From positions 3,024,001 through 3,088,000 of the forward strand of contig NZ_CP033922.1 of NCBI RefSeq assembly GCF_003815715.1: DNA of 64,000 nucleotides, in the 5' to 3' direction. Origin of the DNA: Chryseobacterium sp. G0162 (lineage in GTDB: Bacteria > Bacteroidota > Bacteroidia > Flavobacteriales > Weeksellaceae). Shown here piece by piece: positions 1 through 9,100 of this stretch. Under the pieces are notes generated by a model, which was given only the letters and a program-made list of their open reading frames with translations, made no database searches and had not been told where the DNA came from. A program made the translations under genes and the position numbers. Each line of letters opens with the position of its first letter. Within the stretch, counting starts at the first letter, position 1.

Positions 1-1
1 T

Positions 2-136
2 GACTACAAGTTAGCAATTAAAGGAGACGTTACAACTCAGTACCCTAAAGTTAAAGGTCTGTTTGAAGGTTTAAGAGATATTGATTTTCTTAAATTCTGG
101 TTGATTACATCACAAGAAGGTAAACCTAACGAATAA
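2..136 (+). CDS. ExbD/TolR-family protein, C-terminal end only
   Basis: The window opens inside this gene; 44 codons remain, ending in TAA. The visible residues (a tyrosine-rich segment, then a helix with LFEGLRDIDFLKFWL and the tail TSQEGKPNE) resemble the periplasmic C-terminus of flavobacterial ExbD paralogues. The next gene, an unambiguous exbD, begins 11 nt downstream, and tandem exbD genes before tonB are usual in this group. ExbD works with ExbB at the inner membrane to pass proton-motive force to TonB. The identification rests mainly on context because the transmembrane part lies outside the window. Confidence 0.6.
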   Translation, partial: DYKLAIKGDVTTQYPKVKGLFEGLRDIDFLKFWLITSQEGKPNE

Positions 137-147
137 TATCGATAGAA

Positions 148-714
148 ATGGCAGAAGTACAAGTACAAGAAAAAGGCGGCAAGGGCGGCAAGGTCCGTTC
201 CAAGAAGCAGAGTACCAGAGTCGATATGACTCCGATGGTGGACTTGGGTTTTCTATTGATTACCTTCTTTATGTTCACAACTACATTCAGTAAACCGAAT
301 GTTATGGACTTAGGTCTTCCGGCAAAACCAAAGCCAGATGCTCCTAAACCTCCACCAACAGAAATTAAACTTTCTAACTCAATTTCTATCTTATTAGGAA
401 AAAACAATAGAGTTTTCTGGCACCAGCAGGATGCAACTTCCTTGAATGACCAAACTCTTATGGAAACTACTCTTGATAGAGATGGAATTAGAAAAATAAT
501 TCAGCAGGCAAAATCTAGAGCTGCAGATCAAACGAAATTTACCGTGATCATTAAGCCAACAGACGATGCTGTATATAAGAACTTTGTTGATATTCTTGAC
601 GAAATGGCAATTACTAAGAGCGAACAATACGGTGTTACCGATGTGAAGCCTTGGGAGAAAGCTGTTTATGAAAAGAAAATAGGAGGTGCTGCTGCACCGG
701 CTGCTACAAAGTAA
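148..714 (+). CDS. exbD: ExbD biopolymer transport protein
   Basis: A 188-residue inner-membrane protein of the TonB energy-transduction complex. A basic cytoplasmic N-terminus (residues 1-25) is followed by one transmembrane helix (about 29-47) preceded by the ExbD signature DMTPMVDLGFLL, in which D32 corresponds to the proton-carrying aspartate of the family. The remainder is a periplasmic domain. It lies 11 nt after another exbD-like gene and 28 nt before tonB, so the three are very probably one operon. The ExbB partner would lie upstream, outside the window. The length is slightly longer than enterobacterial ExbD (about 140 residues), which is normal in Bacteroidota. Confidence 0.92.
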   Translation: MAEVQVQEKGGKGGKVRSKKQSTRVDMTPMVDLGFLLITFFMFTTTFSKPNVMDLGLPAKPKPDAPKPPPTEIKLSNSISILLGKNNRVFWHQQDATSLNDQTLMETTLDRDGIRKIIQQAKSRAADQTKFTVIIKPTDDAVYKNFVDILDEMAITKSEQYGVTDVKPWEKAVYEKKIGGAAAPAATK

Positions 715-742
715 TTTAACCATAAAATTGTATATCTAATCT

Positions 743-1585
743 ATGGCAGATGAAAATGTATACGGTCAGAATCTTACTCTAGACGAAATCGTATTTGAAA
801 ATAGAAACAAGGAATATGGTGCCTATGATCTTAGACATCAGTATCCGAGACTTTTAACAAAGTCATTTATTATCGGAACAGCATTATTCCTTTTGGCAGC
901 TTTGTCTCCGTTCATCTATCTTACGATCAAGAATCTTACAGCTCCGCCTAAGCAAGAAGTAAAGGCAGATCTTGTAGATATCCTTGAAGAAGAACCGATT
1001 ATCGAGCAGCCTAAAGAAGAAGAACCACCTCCACCACCGCCACCTCCAAAAGAGGAGCCGAAAATTGAGGTTATTCAGAACGTTGTTCCTGAGCCTGTAA
1101 AAGCTCCGAAGATTGAAACTCCACCACCACCAATTTCTAAGCAGTTGGAAACTACAACTGGTTTGAATAATCAGGAGGGAGTTAAAGCTCCGGCTTATAC
1201 ACCACCACCGCCACCACCATCTACGGGTACAAAAACTGCAACTGTAGAAGTGAAAGCGAATAACCCTAACGAAATCTACAAAGATGTAGACCAGTCTGCA
1301 GAATATCCTGGAGGTATGGGTGCATTAAGAAAATTCTTAGGTGAAAACTTCGATACTTCATTAATGGAAGGAGGTGAAGGTACCCTTAAAGCTAAGCTTA
1401 AGTTCGTTGTAGAAAAAGACGGAACTGTTTCTGCAGTTACTATTGAAGAGAAATCTCCAAATAGCGACTTCAACAATGAAGCAATTCGTGTAGTTAAGAA
1501 ACTTAAAAAGTGGACTCCTGCTAAGAGAAATGGAGAAAGCGTAAGATCTTACTATAGCGTACCATTTACTATGAACTTTGAATAA
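743..1585 (+). CDS. tonB: TonB energy-transducing protein
   Basis: A 280-residue TonB-family protein linking the ExbB/ExbD motor to outer-membrane TonB-dependent receptors. A cytoplasmic N-terminus (about 1-40) precedes one transmembrane helix (about 41-62). A periplasmic linker rich in Pro and Glu follows, with a run of eight prolines near residues 92-100 and further PPPP blocks. The TonB C-terminal domain occupies about 188-280 (YPGGMGALRKFL at its start, then a beta strand with FVVEKDGTVSAVTI and the end VPFTMNFE). It follows exbD and ends in a perfect palindromic terminator at 1613, so it is probably the last gene of the operon. Confidence 0.95.
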   Translation: MADENVYGQNLTLDEIVFENRNKEYGAYDLRHQYPRLLTKSFIIGTALFLLAALSPFIYLTIKNLTAPPKQEVKADLVDILEEEPIIEQPKEEEPPPPPPPPKEEPKIEVIQNVVPEPVKAPKIETPPPPISKQLETTTGLNNQEGVKAPAYTPPPPPPSTGTKTATVEVKANNPNEIYKDVDQSAEYPGGMGALRKFLGENFDTSLMEGGEGTLKAKLKFVVEKDGTVSAVTIEEKSPNSDFNNEAIRVVKKLKKWTPAKRNGESVRSYYSVPFTMNFE

Positions 1586-1612
1586 TTAGACTTATTTATT
1601 CAGAATATAAAT

Positions 1613-1645
1613 AAAAAGAGAAGCATATGCTTCTCTTTTTATTTT
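1613..1645 (+). terminator. Rho-independent terminator after tonB
   Basis: A perfect 28-nt palindrome (arms AAAAAGAGAAGCAT / ATGCTTCTCTTTTT) is followed by a T-rich tract. It begins 27 nt after the tonB stop codon. Confidence 0.85.
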
Positions 1646-1651
1646 TTTTGG

Positions 1652-1659
1652 TATTTTTG
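1652..1659 (+). promoter_or_regulatory. Bacteroidota -7 promoter box
   Basis: TATTTTTG fits the TAnnTTTG -7 consensus of Bacteroidota sigma factor. It ends only 4 nt before the ATG at 1664, so the mRNA may be leaderless or may start at the second ATG, at 1667. No convincing -33 TTTG was seen at the usual spacing. Confidence 0.5.
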
Positions 1660-1663
1660 TTAC

Positions 1664-1861
1664 ATGATGTTCAATTGGTTATCCCTGGTTACGGGATTGT
1701 TTTATATTGTTTTAGGAATTGTAGTCATTATCTATAAATTCTTTTTTACTATTTTAGAACCTGCTATTGCTTATGCATTGGGTGCAGTGTTGATTATTTA
1801 TGGTATTTTCAGAATCTATAGAGCAGTTGCTAAAATCAAAAAATCGAAAGATGAAGAATAG
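1664..1861 (+). CDS. Small two-helix membrane protein
   Basis: A 65-residue protein made of two hydrophobic helices (about 6-28 and 32-52) and a lysine-rich cytoplasmic tail (KIKKSKDEE). I do not recognise a named function; the shape resembles one repeat of HdeD/DUF308-type membrane proteins. It has its own promoter box immediately upstream. The last 11 nt overlap the start of the next lipoprotein gene, which suggests translational coupling. The first two codons are both ATG, so the start could be 1664 or 1667. Confidence 0.7.
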   Translation: MMFNWLSLVTGLFYIVLGIVVIIYKFFFTILEPAIAYALGAVLIIYGIFRIYRAVAKIKKSKDEE

Positions 1862-2723
1862 TTTTAAAATTGCACTTGTCTTTGTAATAACTATTATGCT
1901 GGCAGGCTGCAAAAAAGAGGAGAAATCTCCTTCCTATAATAAAGGTGATCTTACGATTTTTACAGATGAATCTTTTCAAAGTGTTACAGAAGCATTAGCC
2001 GATGGTTATATGATTAATTATCCTGAAACACATATCAAAGTAGAAACAAAAAAAGAAGATTTAGGCTTTCTTGACCTGTTGCATGGTAATGCTAAAGTCA
2101 TTGTAATGTCTAGAAACCTTACTCCTGAAGAAATAAAAACCTACGAAGAAAGAACAGACCTGAAGTTTCTTCCTGCTAAATTCGCAGCAGATGCCGTAGT
2201 TTTTGTAGTTCCAAAAGACTCTCCAAAAGAAAATATCTCAATGGATGAGATCAATAATGGACTGCTTTCCGATAATAAAGAATTTATTTTTGATGGAACA
2301 AACTCCAGTAATTTAAACTTTGTGGCTGAGAAGTTAAAAAAGCAGCCTAAAGATCTTAAATATTCTATTATTCCAGGAAATCAGAAGATCATAGAAGAAC
2401 TAGGAATGTATCCTAATAAAATAGGCGTTATTGGTCTTAATACATTCAGCCGTCCCTATGATAAAGCTTCTGAAAAACTGAGAGAAATGGTTAAAGTTCT
2501 TCCGGTTGTAAATAAAGGAAAATCATATAATGCAGATTTTGAAGGACTTCGTTCTATGGAATATCCGTTTACAAGAGTTCTTTATTTCCTGGAAAACGAG
2601 GGTAATTTTAATATTGCAAACGGATTTATAAGATTTTCATGTACTCATTTAGGACAGAAAATTGTTCAGAAAGAAGGTCTACAGCCTTATAACCTGTACA
2701 AAAGAGAGGTGCAGATGCGTTAA
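1851..2723 (+). CDS. PstS-like phosphate-binding lipoprotein
   Basis: A 290-residue substrate-binding protein of the PstS/PBP-like family. The start at 1851 is chosen over an upstream in-frame ATG at 1800 because it gives a textbook lipoprotein signal: MKNSFKIALV, a hydrophobic core, and lipobox LAGC with the cysteine at residue 20. The body contains family-typical segments (LTIFTDESFQSVTEAL near the mature N-terminus, then VIVMSRNLTPEE and a DAVVFVVPKDSP strand). It overlaps the preceding small membrane gene by 11 nt. No pstCAB permease genes are nearby, so whether it feeds a transporter or acts as a sensor is unknown. Confidence 0.8.
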   Translation: MKNSFKIALVFVITIMLAGCKKEEKSPSYNKGDLTIFTDESFQSVTEALADGYMINYPETHIKVETKKEDLGFLDLLHGNAKVIVMSRNLTPEEIKTYEERTDLKFLPAKFAADAVVFVVPKDSPKENISMDEINNGLLSDNKEFIFDGTNSSNLNFVAEKLKKQPKDLKYSIIPGNQKIIEELGMYPNKIGVIGLNTFSRPYDKASEKLREMVKVLPVVNKGKSYNADFEGLRSMEYPFTRVLYFLENEGNFNIANGFIRFSCTHLGQKIVQKEGLQPYNLYKREVQMR

Positions 2724-2813
2724 AAAATATAATTTCACAATTTAGCTATAATAAACAAAGTATTTTGGTCTGAAAATTGTGTAGAATATAACTCAATTAT
2801 TAGAAAATATAAA

Positions 2814-4466
2814 ATGAAAGATATAATGAATATGAATGTAAAGAAGATTGCTTTTGGAGCAGCCGTGGTATTTTTTACCGGTTTTGCCTCTGCACAGACA
2901 TTGCAGGATGGTATTAACAGTATAGACAGTGATAAATTTGCTCAGGCAAAAACAAACTTCACTGATATGATCGCTAAAGAGCCTACCGCTGAAAACTACT
3001 TCTATTTAGGAAATACTTTCTTAAAGCAAGGAGAGCCAGATTATGCAAAGGCTACTGAAAACTTTAATAAAGGATTAGCTGCAGATGCTAAAAGCTTTGT
3101 TAACAAAATCGGTTTAGCTACCGTAAAATTAGGAAAGGGAGATAAAAGTGCTGTTGCTGAAATTCAGAAAATAGTAACTGATTCTAAAGAAAAAGATGCT
3201 GAAGTATTATTCAGAGCAGCAGAAGCTTTAACGTTATTTGAAAAGAACAGTTCTCCGGATCTTGCGATCCAATTCCTGACTAAAGCAATTGAAAAAGCTG
3301 AGAAAAAAGGAGTTCCTGCACATTACTATTATACATTAGGAGATGCTTACAGATTAAAAAGAGCTCCGGGTGAAGCTATGTCTGCTTATGACAAAGCATT
3401 ACCATTAGCTAAAAACAAAGCTTCTGTTTATACAAGAATGGCTACATTATGGATGGCTGCTCAGATATGGCAGAAAGCTAAAGAAAGTGTGGATAAGGCA
3501 ATCGCTGTAGATCCTACTTATGCACCAGCATACAAAGCATTGGCAGGTTATGATATCAGATACCAGCAAAATGCAAAGGCTACACAAGATCTTATCAACT
3601 ATACAAAATACGCTGACGAAGATCCATATACTTTGTTAGAGATTTCAAAACTTTATTTTACTAATGAAGATTATGCCAACTCTAAAAGCGTATTAGATAA
3701 AATTTTTGATAAAATTGAAGATCCTATCAAGTTCAAATTAAGAGCTTATCAGGATTATGCAGATAAGAACTATGCAGGTGCTAAGCAGAATATGGATACT
3801 TTCGTTTCTCAAGCAGAGAAAACAAGAGTATTGCCTGCTGACCAAGGTCTACAAGGACTTATTGCTGCAGGATTAGCAAAAGATGAAAAAGATGCTGCTA
3901 AGAAATCTGCTTTAACTACAGAATCTCAGCAGAAAATCGCTATTGCTAAAGCTGCAAAAGATGAGACGATGAAGTGGGATTTAGAATTGGCAAACATCGC
4001 TGGAGGTGGTGGTGCTTCTCAGGCTGAAGCTGATAAAGGACCTACAAACCCTGCAATTGAAGCATTGAAGAAGCAAGTAGCTGCTAACAGCCAGGATTCT
4101 GATGCTTTATTCAAATTAGCAACCGCTTACCAGGATGTTAAAAACTGGAACGGAGCTATCCTTACATGGCAGAAAATGTCAGCGCTTCTTCCTGATTGGG
4201 CTCCGGCTTACTACAGCCAGGGATATTCTTACCAACAGGCAGGAAACAACGATGCTGCTAAAATTGCTTACGAAAAGTTCATCAGTACTGTAAAACCTGC
4301 TGATCAGGAAGCTAATAAGCAGACTCTTGCATATGCTTACTTTGCGGTAGCTTATATGAGCAAAGATTCTGATGTAGCAAAAGCAAAAGATTATGTTGCC
4401 AAATCTTTACAGTTAGATCCTACTTATCAGGATGCTGTAAAACTAAATGCAGAGATCAACAAGTAA
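2814..4466 (+). CDS. Secreted tetratricopeptide-repeat protein
   Basis: A 550-residue protein with a cleavable signal peptide (MNVKKIAFGAAVVFFTGFAS, cut before or after AQT) and many TPR-like helical pairs. Clear ones occur around residues 38-90 (AENYFYLGNTFLKQGEPDYA) and 170-215 (HYYYTLGDAYRLKRAPGEA), and in the C-terminal 120 residues (AYYSQGYSYQQAGNNDAAK). TPRs mediate protein-protein contacts, and this one would act in the periplasm. The start is uncertain: ATGs at 2814, 2826 and 2832 all precede the signal peptide, and the last gives the most compact signal. It lies 90 nt after the PstS-like gene and ends in a terminator. Confidence 0.85.
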   Translation: MKDIMNMNVKKIAFGAAVVFFTGFASAQTLQDGINSIDSDKFAQAKTNFTDMIAKEPTAENYFYLGNTFLKQGEPDYAKATENFNKGLAADAKSFVNKIGLATVKLGKGDKSAVAEIQKIVTDSKEKDAEVLFRAAEALTLFEKNSSPDLAIQFLTKAIEKAEKKGVPAHYYYTLGDAYRLKRAPGEAMSAYDKALPLAKNKASVYTRMATLWMAAQIWQKAKESVDKAIAVDPTYAPAYKALAGYDIRYQQNAKATQDLINYTKYADEDPYTLLEISKLYFTNEDYANSKSVLDKIFDKIEDPIKFKLRAYQDYADKNYAGAKQNMDTFVSQAEKTRVLPADQGLQGLIAAGLAKDEKDAAKKSALTTESQQKIAIAKAAKDETMKWDLELANIAGGGGASQAEADKGPTNPAIEALKKQVAANSQDSDALFKLATAYQDVKNWNGAILTWQKMSALLPDWAPAYYSQGYSYQQAGNNDAAKIAYEKFISTVKPADQEANKQTLAYAYFAVAYMSKDSDVAKAKDYVAKSLQLDPTYQDAVKLNAEINK

Positions 4467-4490
4467 TTTAAAATTTAAATTATAGATATT

Positions 4491-4526
4491 AAAACTTCCC
4501 ATTCGTAATGTTTGGGAAGTTTTTAT
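4491..4526 (+). terminator. Rho-independent terminator after the TPR gene
   Basis: Arms AAAACTTCCCA (4491-4501) and TGGGAAGTTTT (4513-4523) form an 11-bp stem followed by Ts, 24 nt after the stop codon. Confidence 0.85.
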
Positions 4527-4535
4527 TTTAAACCT

Positions 4536-4543
4536 TATCTTTG
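4536..4543 (+). promoter_or_regulatory. -7 promoter box of bshB1
   Basis: TATCTTTG (TAnnTTTG class) sits between the upstream terminator and the ATG at 4549, only 5 nt from it. The transcript is predicted to be leaderless. Confidence 0.55.
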
Positions 4544-4548
4544 ATTAT

Positions 4549-5268
4549 ATGAAAATCGATATACTTGCTTTTGGAGCACACCCTGATGATGTAGAATTAG
4601 GATGTGGAGGTACTATTGCCAAAATGGTTTCTGAAGGAAAAAAATGTGTTGTAGTAGATCTTACCAGAGGAGAACTCGGGACAAGAGGTACAGATGAAAC
4701 AAGAAAGGCAGAAGCGGCAGATGCAGCAAAAATTCTTGGACTCTCCGCAAGAGAAAATCTGGGAATGAAAGATGGCTTTTTGGTGAATTCCGAAGAATAC
4801 CAAATGAGGATTGTAAAAATGATCCGCAAATACAGACCGGAAATCGTCTTAGCGAATGCAATTGATGATAGACATCCGGATCATGCAAAAGGAGCGAAAT
4901 TAGTGTCGGATGCGTGCTTTTTGTCCGGATTGAGAAAAATAGAGACCGTAGTAGATGGAGAAGCTCAGGAAGTCTGGAGGCCTAAACATGTTTTTCATTA
5001 TATTCAGTGGAAAGACATCAAGCCGGAGTTCGTTATTGACATTTCAGAATTCCTGGATAAAAAGATTGCATCATGTATGGCATATAAAACTCAGTTTTAT
5101 GACCCAACTTCTAAAGAACCTGAGACTCCAATTACCACCAAAGACTTTTTTGAAAGCTTAACATACCGAGCACAGGATTTAGGCCGATTATCGGGAGTTA
5201 CTTATGCTGAGGGTTTTACGTCGGAAAGATTAATTTCTTTGAAAAATTTTGATGGAATTGTTTGGTAG
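4549..5268 (+). CDS. bshB1: BshB1, bacillithiol biosynthesis deacetylase
   Basis: A 239-residue zinc-dependent deacetylase of the LmbE/PIG-L family. Residues 10-21 carry the signature AHPDDVELGCGG (zinc ligands H11 and D14, catalytic D13). A second motif, RHPDHAKGAK at about 106-115, supplies the third zinc histidine. In the BshB1 subfamily the enzyme removes the acetyl group from GlcNAc-malate, the second step of bacillithiol synthesis in the cytoplasm. It stands alone here between terminators; bshA and bshC are not in the window. The length and TRGELGTRGT motif match BshB1 rather than more distant LmbE proteins. Confidence 0.88.
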   Translation: MKIDILAFGAHPDDVELGCGGTIAKMVSEGKKCVVVDLTRGELGTRGTDETRKAEAADAAKILGLSARENLGMKDGFLVNSEEYQMRIVKMIRKYRPEIVLANAIDDRHPDHAKGAKLVSDACFLSGLRKIETVVDGEAQEVWRPKHVFHYIQWKDIKPEFVIDISEFLDKKIASCMAYKTQFYDPTSKEPETPITTKDFFESLTYRAQDLGRLSGVTYAEGFTSERLISLKNFDGIVW

Positions 5269-5291
5269 TTGAGGAAATTGTCCTATATTTG
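5261..5291 (+). promoter_or_regulatory. Complete promoter of tRNA-His
   Basis: A -33 element TTTG (5261-5264) and a -7 box TATATTTG (5284-5291) are separated by 19 nt, the spacing expected in Bacteroidota. The tRNA starts 12 nt further on. The -33 element overlaps the last codons of bshB1. Confidence 0.75.
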
Positions 5292-5303
5292 CACTCAGAA
5301 AAC

Positions 5304-5378
<75 letters not shown>

Positions 5379-5383
5379 CAAAG

Positions 5384-5416
5384 AAAGTACACTTTTTGAA
5401 AGTGTACTTTTTTATT
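5384..5416 (+). terminator. Terminator after tRNA-His
   Basis: Arms AAAGTACACTTT (5384-5395) and AAAGTGTACTTT (5399-5410) make a 12-bp stem with a 3-nt loop and T tail. Confidence 0.85.
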
Positions 5417-5725
5417 TTATACCTGTTTTGATGGTGAAATAATCCTTATTTTTTATCTTTTTCCCATAAGCTTTTCCCTGCTATCTACTCATACTCCTCA
5501 CGTCAGTACCTAAAAATGGCATTGCTTGTTAGGTGCAATCGTTTTATCGGAGCTAAATTAATGAGTAATGACAATAAATAATGAGTTATAAGTATTAGCC
5601 TTTCTTTTTATCTGTATTTACAATTCATCTTTTATTTCCATTTTCTTGATATTCGTCATAAAATCTCAAATTGATCTAATAGCGCTGAAAAATTTCATTA
5701 TCTTTAGTCCACACTAAGTTCAAAT
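5417..5725. other. Gene-free stretch after tRNA-His
   Basis: About 310 bp with no gene I can support. A 43-codon open frame on the plus strand (5453-5581) has no plausible start at its head. Just before the broken gene at 5726 there is a weak -7-like box (TATCTTTA near 5699-5706). Confidence 0.5.
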
Positions 5726-6160
5726 ATGGATATAAAAGTCACTGTAAAGCAGTTAGGCAGGAAACATCCTGTTCTTTCGGAATAAAAAATTGAAATCGAT
5801 TACGAAGATTCAGTTATCTCCTTAGAAAATTTATTAAAGCTCGTCGTTCATCAGCAGGTAGCAGAGTTTAATGCTCAGTCATTCGAGCTTGAAGATGAAG
5901 ATTATACCAAAATTCCAACGGACAATTATCTGAATATCCTTACAGATACCGGTAAGGTAGGTTTTGGAAGTATTTATAATCTTAAAAAAGCAGATGTGCA
6001 AAAAGCTCAGGATAATGCCATTCAGGCATTTGAAGACGGTATGTTTGCTGTTTTTTATAATGATGAACAACTTGAAAACCTTGACCAATCTATAGATCTA
6101 AGTCTACGACACCTATTTACCTTTATCAGGCTTGCATTTCTGGCAGGGAGTTATTGGTAA
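5726..6160 (+). pseudogene. Small gene broken by one in-frame stop codon
   Basis: Reading from the ATG at 5726 gives 145 codons ending TAA at 6158-6160, interrupted only by TAA at 5783-5785 (codon 20). Both sides of the stop read as protein: MDIKVTVKQLGRKHPVLSE before it, and an acidic stretch with FELEDEDYTKIPTDNYLNIL and a final FTFIRLAFLAGSYW after it. No alternative start codon follows the stop until near codon 110. The damage is a single base change (AAA, CAA or GAA to TAA), so it is a recent inactivation or a sequencing error. The gene lies 26 nt before the DUF4132 gene on the same strand and probably belonged to the same transcript. I do not recognise a family. Confidence 0.7.
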
Positions 6161-6186
6161 GCAAACCATACTAACAAACAAAATAC

Positions 6187-9100
6187 ATGGAAATCACAAA
6201 AAAATTAGAATCGAAAAAACTAATTAAAAACTTTTATGAAAAGCAGCGAAAAGACCTATTGGAACATTCGGAACAAGGGACTGTTTCTTCGCTTTTTCCA
6301 GACAGGCCGATTCTTACAAAAGAAGTAGGGGAACTAGGCAAATTGCTGAAAGGTAAACCTAATTATTTCGAGAGAGTAAATTTAGGTTCAAAAGAATTTG
6401 AAAAGCTCAAAGAATTTGTCAAACCTGATATCTGGGAAGATCAGGAGTATTATAATCTATTGATTTATCTTTTTGGAAACAATGCAGACCTGGTAAAATA
6501 TGCATGGAACAAAATGCCTTACAAAATGTATCAGAGCAGTTATTTCAGACGTTCGTTCAGGGCTCCTCATAGTGAACATTATGTATTGCTTAATCAGATC
6601 AATTTAATCCGGGAACTGATGATATTCCCTTGTGTTTACTCTTATAATGGTGATGAAAATTTTAATTTGTCTTTAGAAGAGCAAATTATTTATGATAATG
6701 AATTCGTTCATAACTCAAGCCGCTTTTATGTTTGGTCTGCCGCAATAGATACTGGAAATACAGCCATCTATCAACTGATTGAGGATATTATTTTCAATAA
6801 ACATCCTGAAGGAAAAATCTCTCAGAATATTATTAAGGCTTTACTCAATAGTGAGCAGAAGAAGTGCTGGGAATTGGTTGAAAAGCTTTTGCTGGCTGCT
6901 CAAAGACAGGAAGGTCTGCGTCAGACGATTCTGGAAGCTTTGGATGAAACAAGCATCGGGGCTTTGGAATATATGACGAATGTAATTATTGAGCAAAAAC
7001 TTACCCGATTTTCATCTGTTGTAAGAGCTATAGATACCTGGACCGGTTTAGGCTGGGAAGCAGAAAAAGAATCTGTAATAAAGAATATTCTGTCATTGGC
7101 AGATTATTATTTTAAAAACCCGACAGAAATTTCATCAGCGGTAAAAAGTAAGAATAATAACGAAGTCTATATGGCCCTTTGGGTACAGGCAGTATGGGAT
7201 GTTGAAAAAACAGTTCCTTATCTGCATGAACTATTTGATAAAGGTGATACGGAAAAGAAATGCCTGGCGGTTAAATTTGCTACAGAAACAGCTGATCCTT
7301 ACATTCAGATGCCATTGTATTATAAAGCGGTATTGGATGGCAACTTAGAAGTATTGGCTTTTGCCGGTGACCCTATGTCTACATTACTGTGCGCTAATAC
7401 AGAAACAAAATTTTTTATCAATAATGGAGATTATCAGGAATTCTTTGAAAAACTTCATGAACTGACGCAAAAGATTGAGGTAAAGGAAAAGAAGTTTGAA
7501 GGAAAGATATTTTCGTGGCTAAATGTTACTTTCAAAAAAAGCGATCTGTATGCTTCTATGTTTTATTTGGTAGGAGAGGATACCAATAAGCTGGATCTGC
7601 TACTTTCTTATTTCGAGCAATTTGACCTTTCATTACGTGAATTATTGGCCCGGAATATATTACGCGAGTTTTATTGTTATTCCCTGTCATACGCAACAGG
7701 AAAAAAGAAGCTGAAAGTAACGGCTTCCCAAAAAGAATTTGCTTTTAAAATTTTAAAAGACAGAGGAGAAGCACTGGTAGCCTCAGGAATTAATGTATTG
7801 TTGCAGGACCCTTTAAATACTGAAGAAATCATGGTTTTCTTTGATCTCTTTAAAAGAAAGGGGGGTGTACTTCGTAAAAAGCTTGTAGAGCTTGTCATGG
7901 AGCAGGAAGATGGTGTTGTTACTCCATTGGTTGAGGAATTGATGAATAAAGGTGACCTGGAACAGCGTGCAGCCTCATTGGATATTATGCTTCAGCTTCA
8001 AAAGGAAAAAAGAGTATCCAGCCAGATTACTAACTGGACTCAACAATATGCTGAAAGGTCAAAAATAACGGAAAGAGAGCAAGGTTTATTGGATCAGATT
8101 CATCCATCCGGAGATCATACTGTTCTTTCTGAAGATAATGGATATGGTTTTTATGATCCTAATATAGTCTCAACGTTTGCGTTGCCAAAGGTAGAGCCAA
8201 ATTCGGTATATGCACTGGCTACTGAAAAAGATAAATATGGGTTTACAAAATCTTTGGATGATATAAAAGCAGCAATAAAGAAGCTTAATGATTTATTCCT
8301 TCAACATAAAGACCATGAATATGAAGCTGATGAATGGGATGGCTCTGTAACAACTTTATTGATGGGGAATACTTTCCGTCAAATCAAACGAAATACAGAT
8401 GGTTTTACTTCTGAACAATTGGCAGAAAATTATCCTCTGCATGAGGTTTGGGAACAATGGTATCTGGATTCAGGTTTACAGCCGAGAGATTTATTTTTAT
8501 TGACATTGGCTGAGAGTTGTGACAGAAAAATTTTCAGGGATTTTATGGAGAATTATGTATTCTACTACAAAGATGTTTTAATAAATCCTCTGAAAGGAAG
8601 ATATGCATGGGAAAATCCAATCATCATGATTCTGCAGTCGTTAAAGGATAAATTCGTATTCGAAAAGCGCGTAGATTTTGCATTAGATGCTGCCAGTACT
8701 GTTTTTGCTAATCTTCCTGAAAGCATTATCAACTATAAAGGAAAAGATAGTAATGATTATTACTATCAGGATCAGGGAAATGGTTGGCAGAAGCTTGATT
8801 TTTTCATGCCTTTCTTATGGGCTGTTCCACAGATGAACCTTACCGATGAACAGCATATCAAGCAATGGAATTTATACCGATGGATGCAGTATAACGGTTT
8901 GAAAGAAAATATTAAAAAATCTGTGCCTAATTTCTATTTCTTCTGTAAAGCATATGAATTAAAACTCATCACAAAGGAAGAACTGTATGAAGGGATTCTG
9001 ACAGCCGATTCAGCAATAAGAGAACTTACAACGGTGAAAATTAATCATTATAACAAAGAAAAATATCTTGAGCGATTTCCTTTCCTGAAGCCTATGATTG

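Noticed and set aside
5453..5581. 43-codon plus-strand open frame containing YLKMALLVRCNRFIGAKL
   Set aside because: It has no start codon at its head, no RBS or promoter and no recognised family. It could be a decayed repeat, but the evidence is too thin for a feature.
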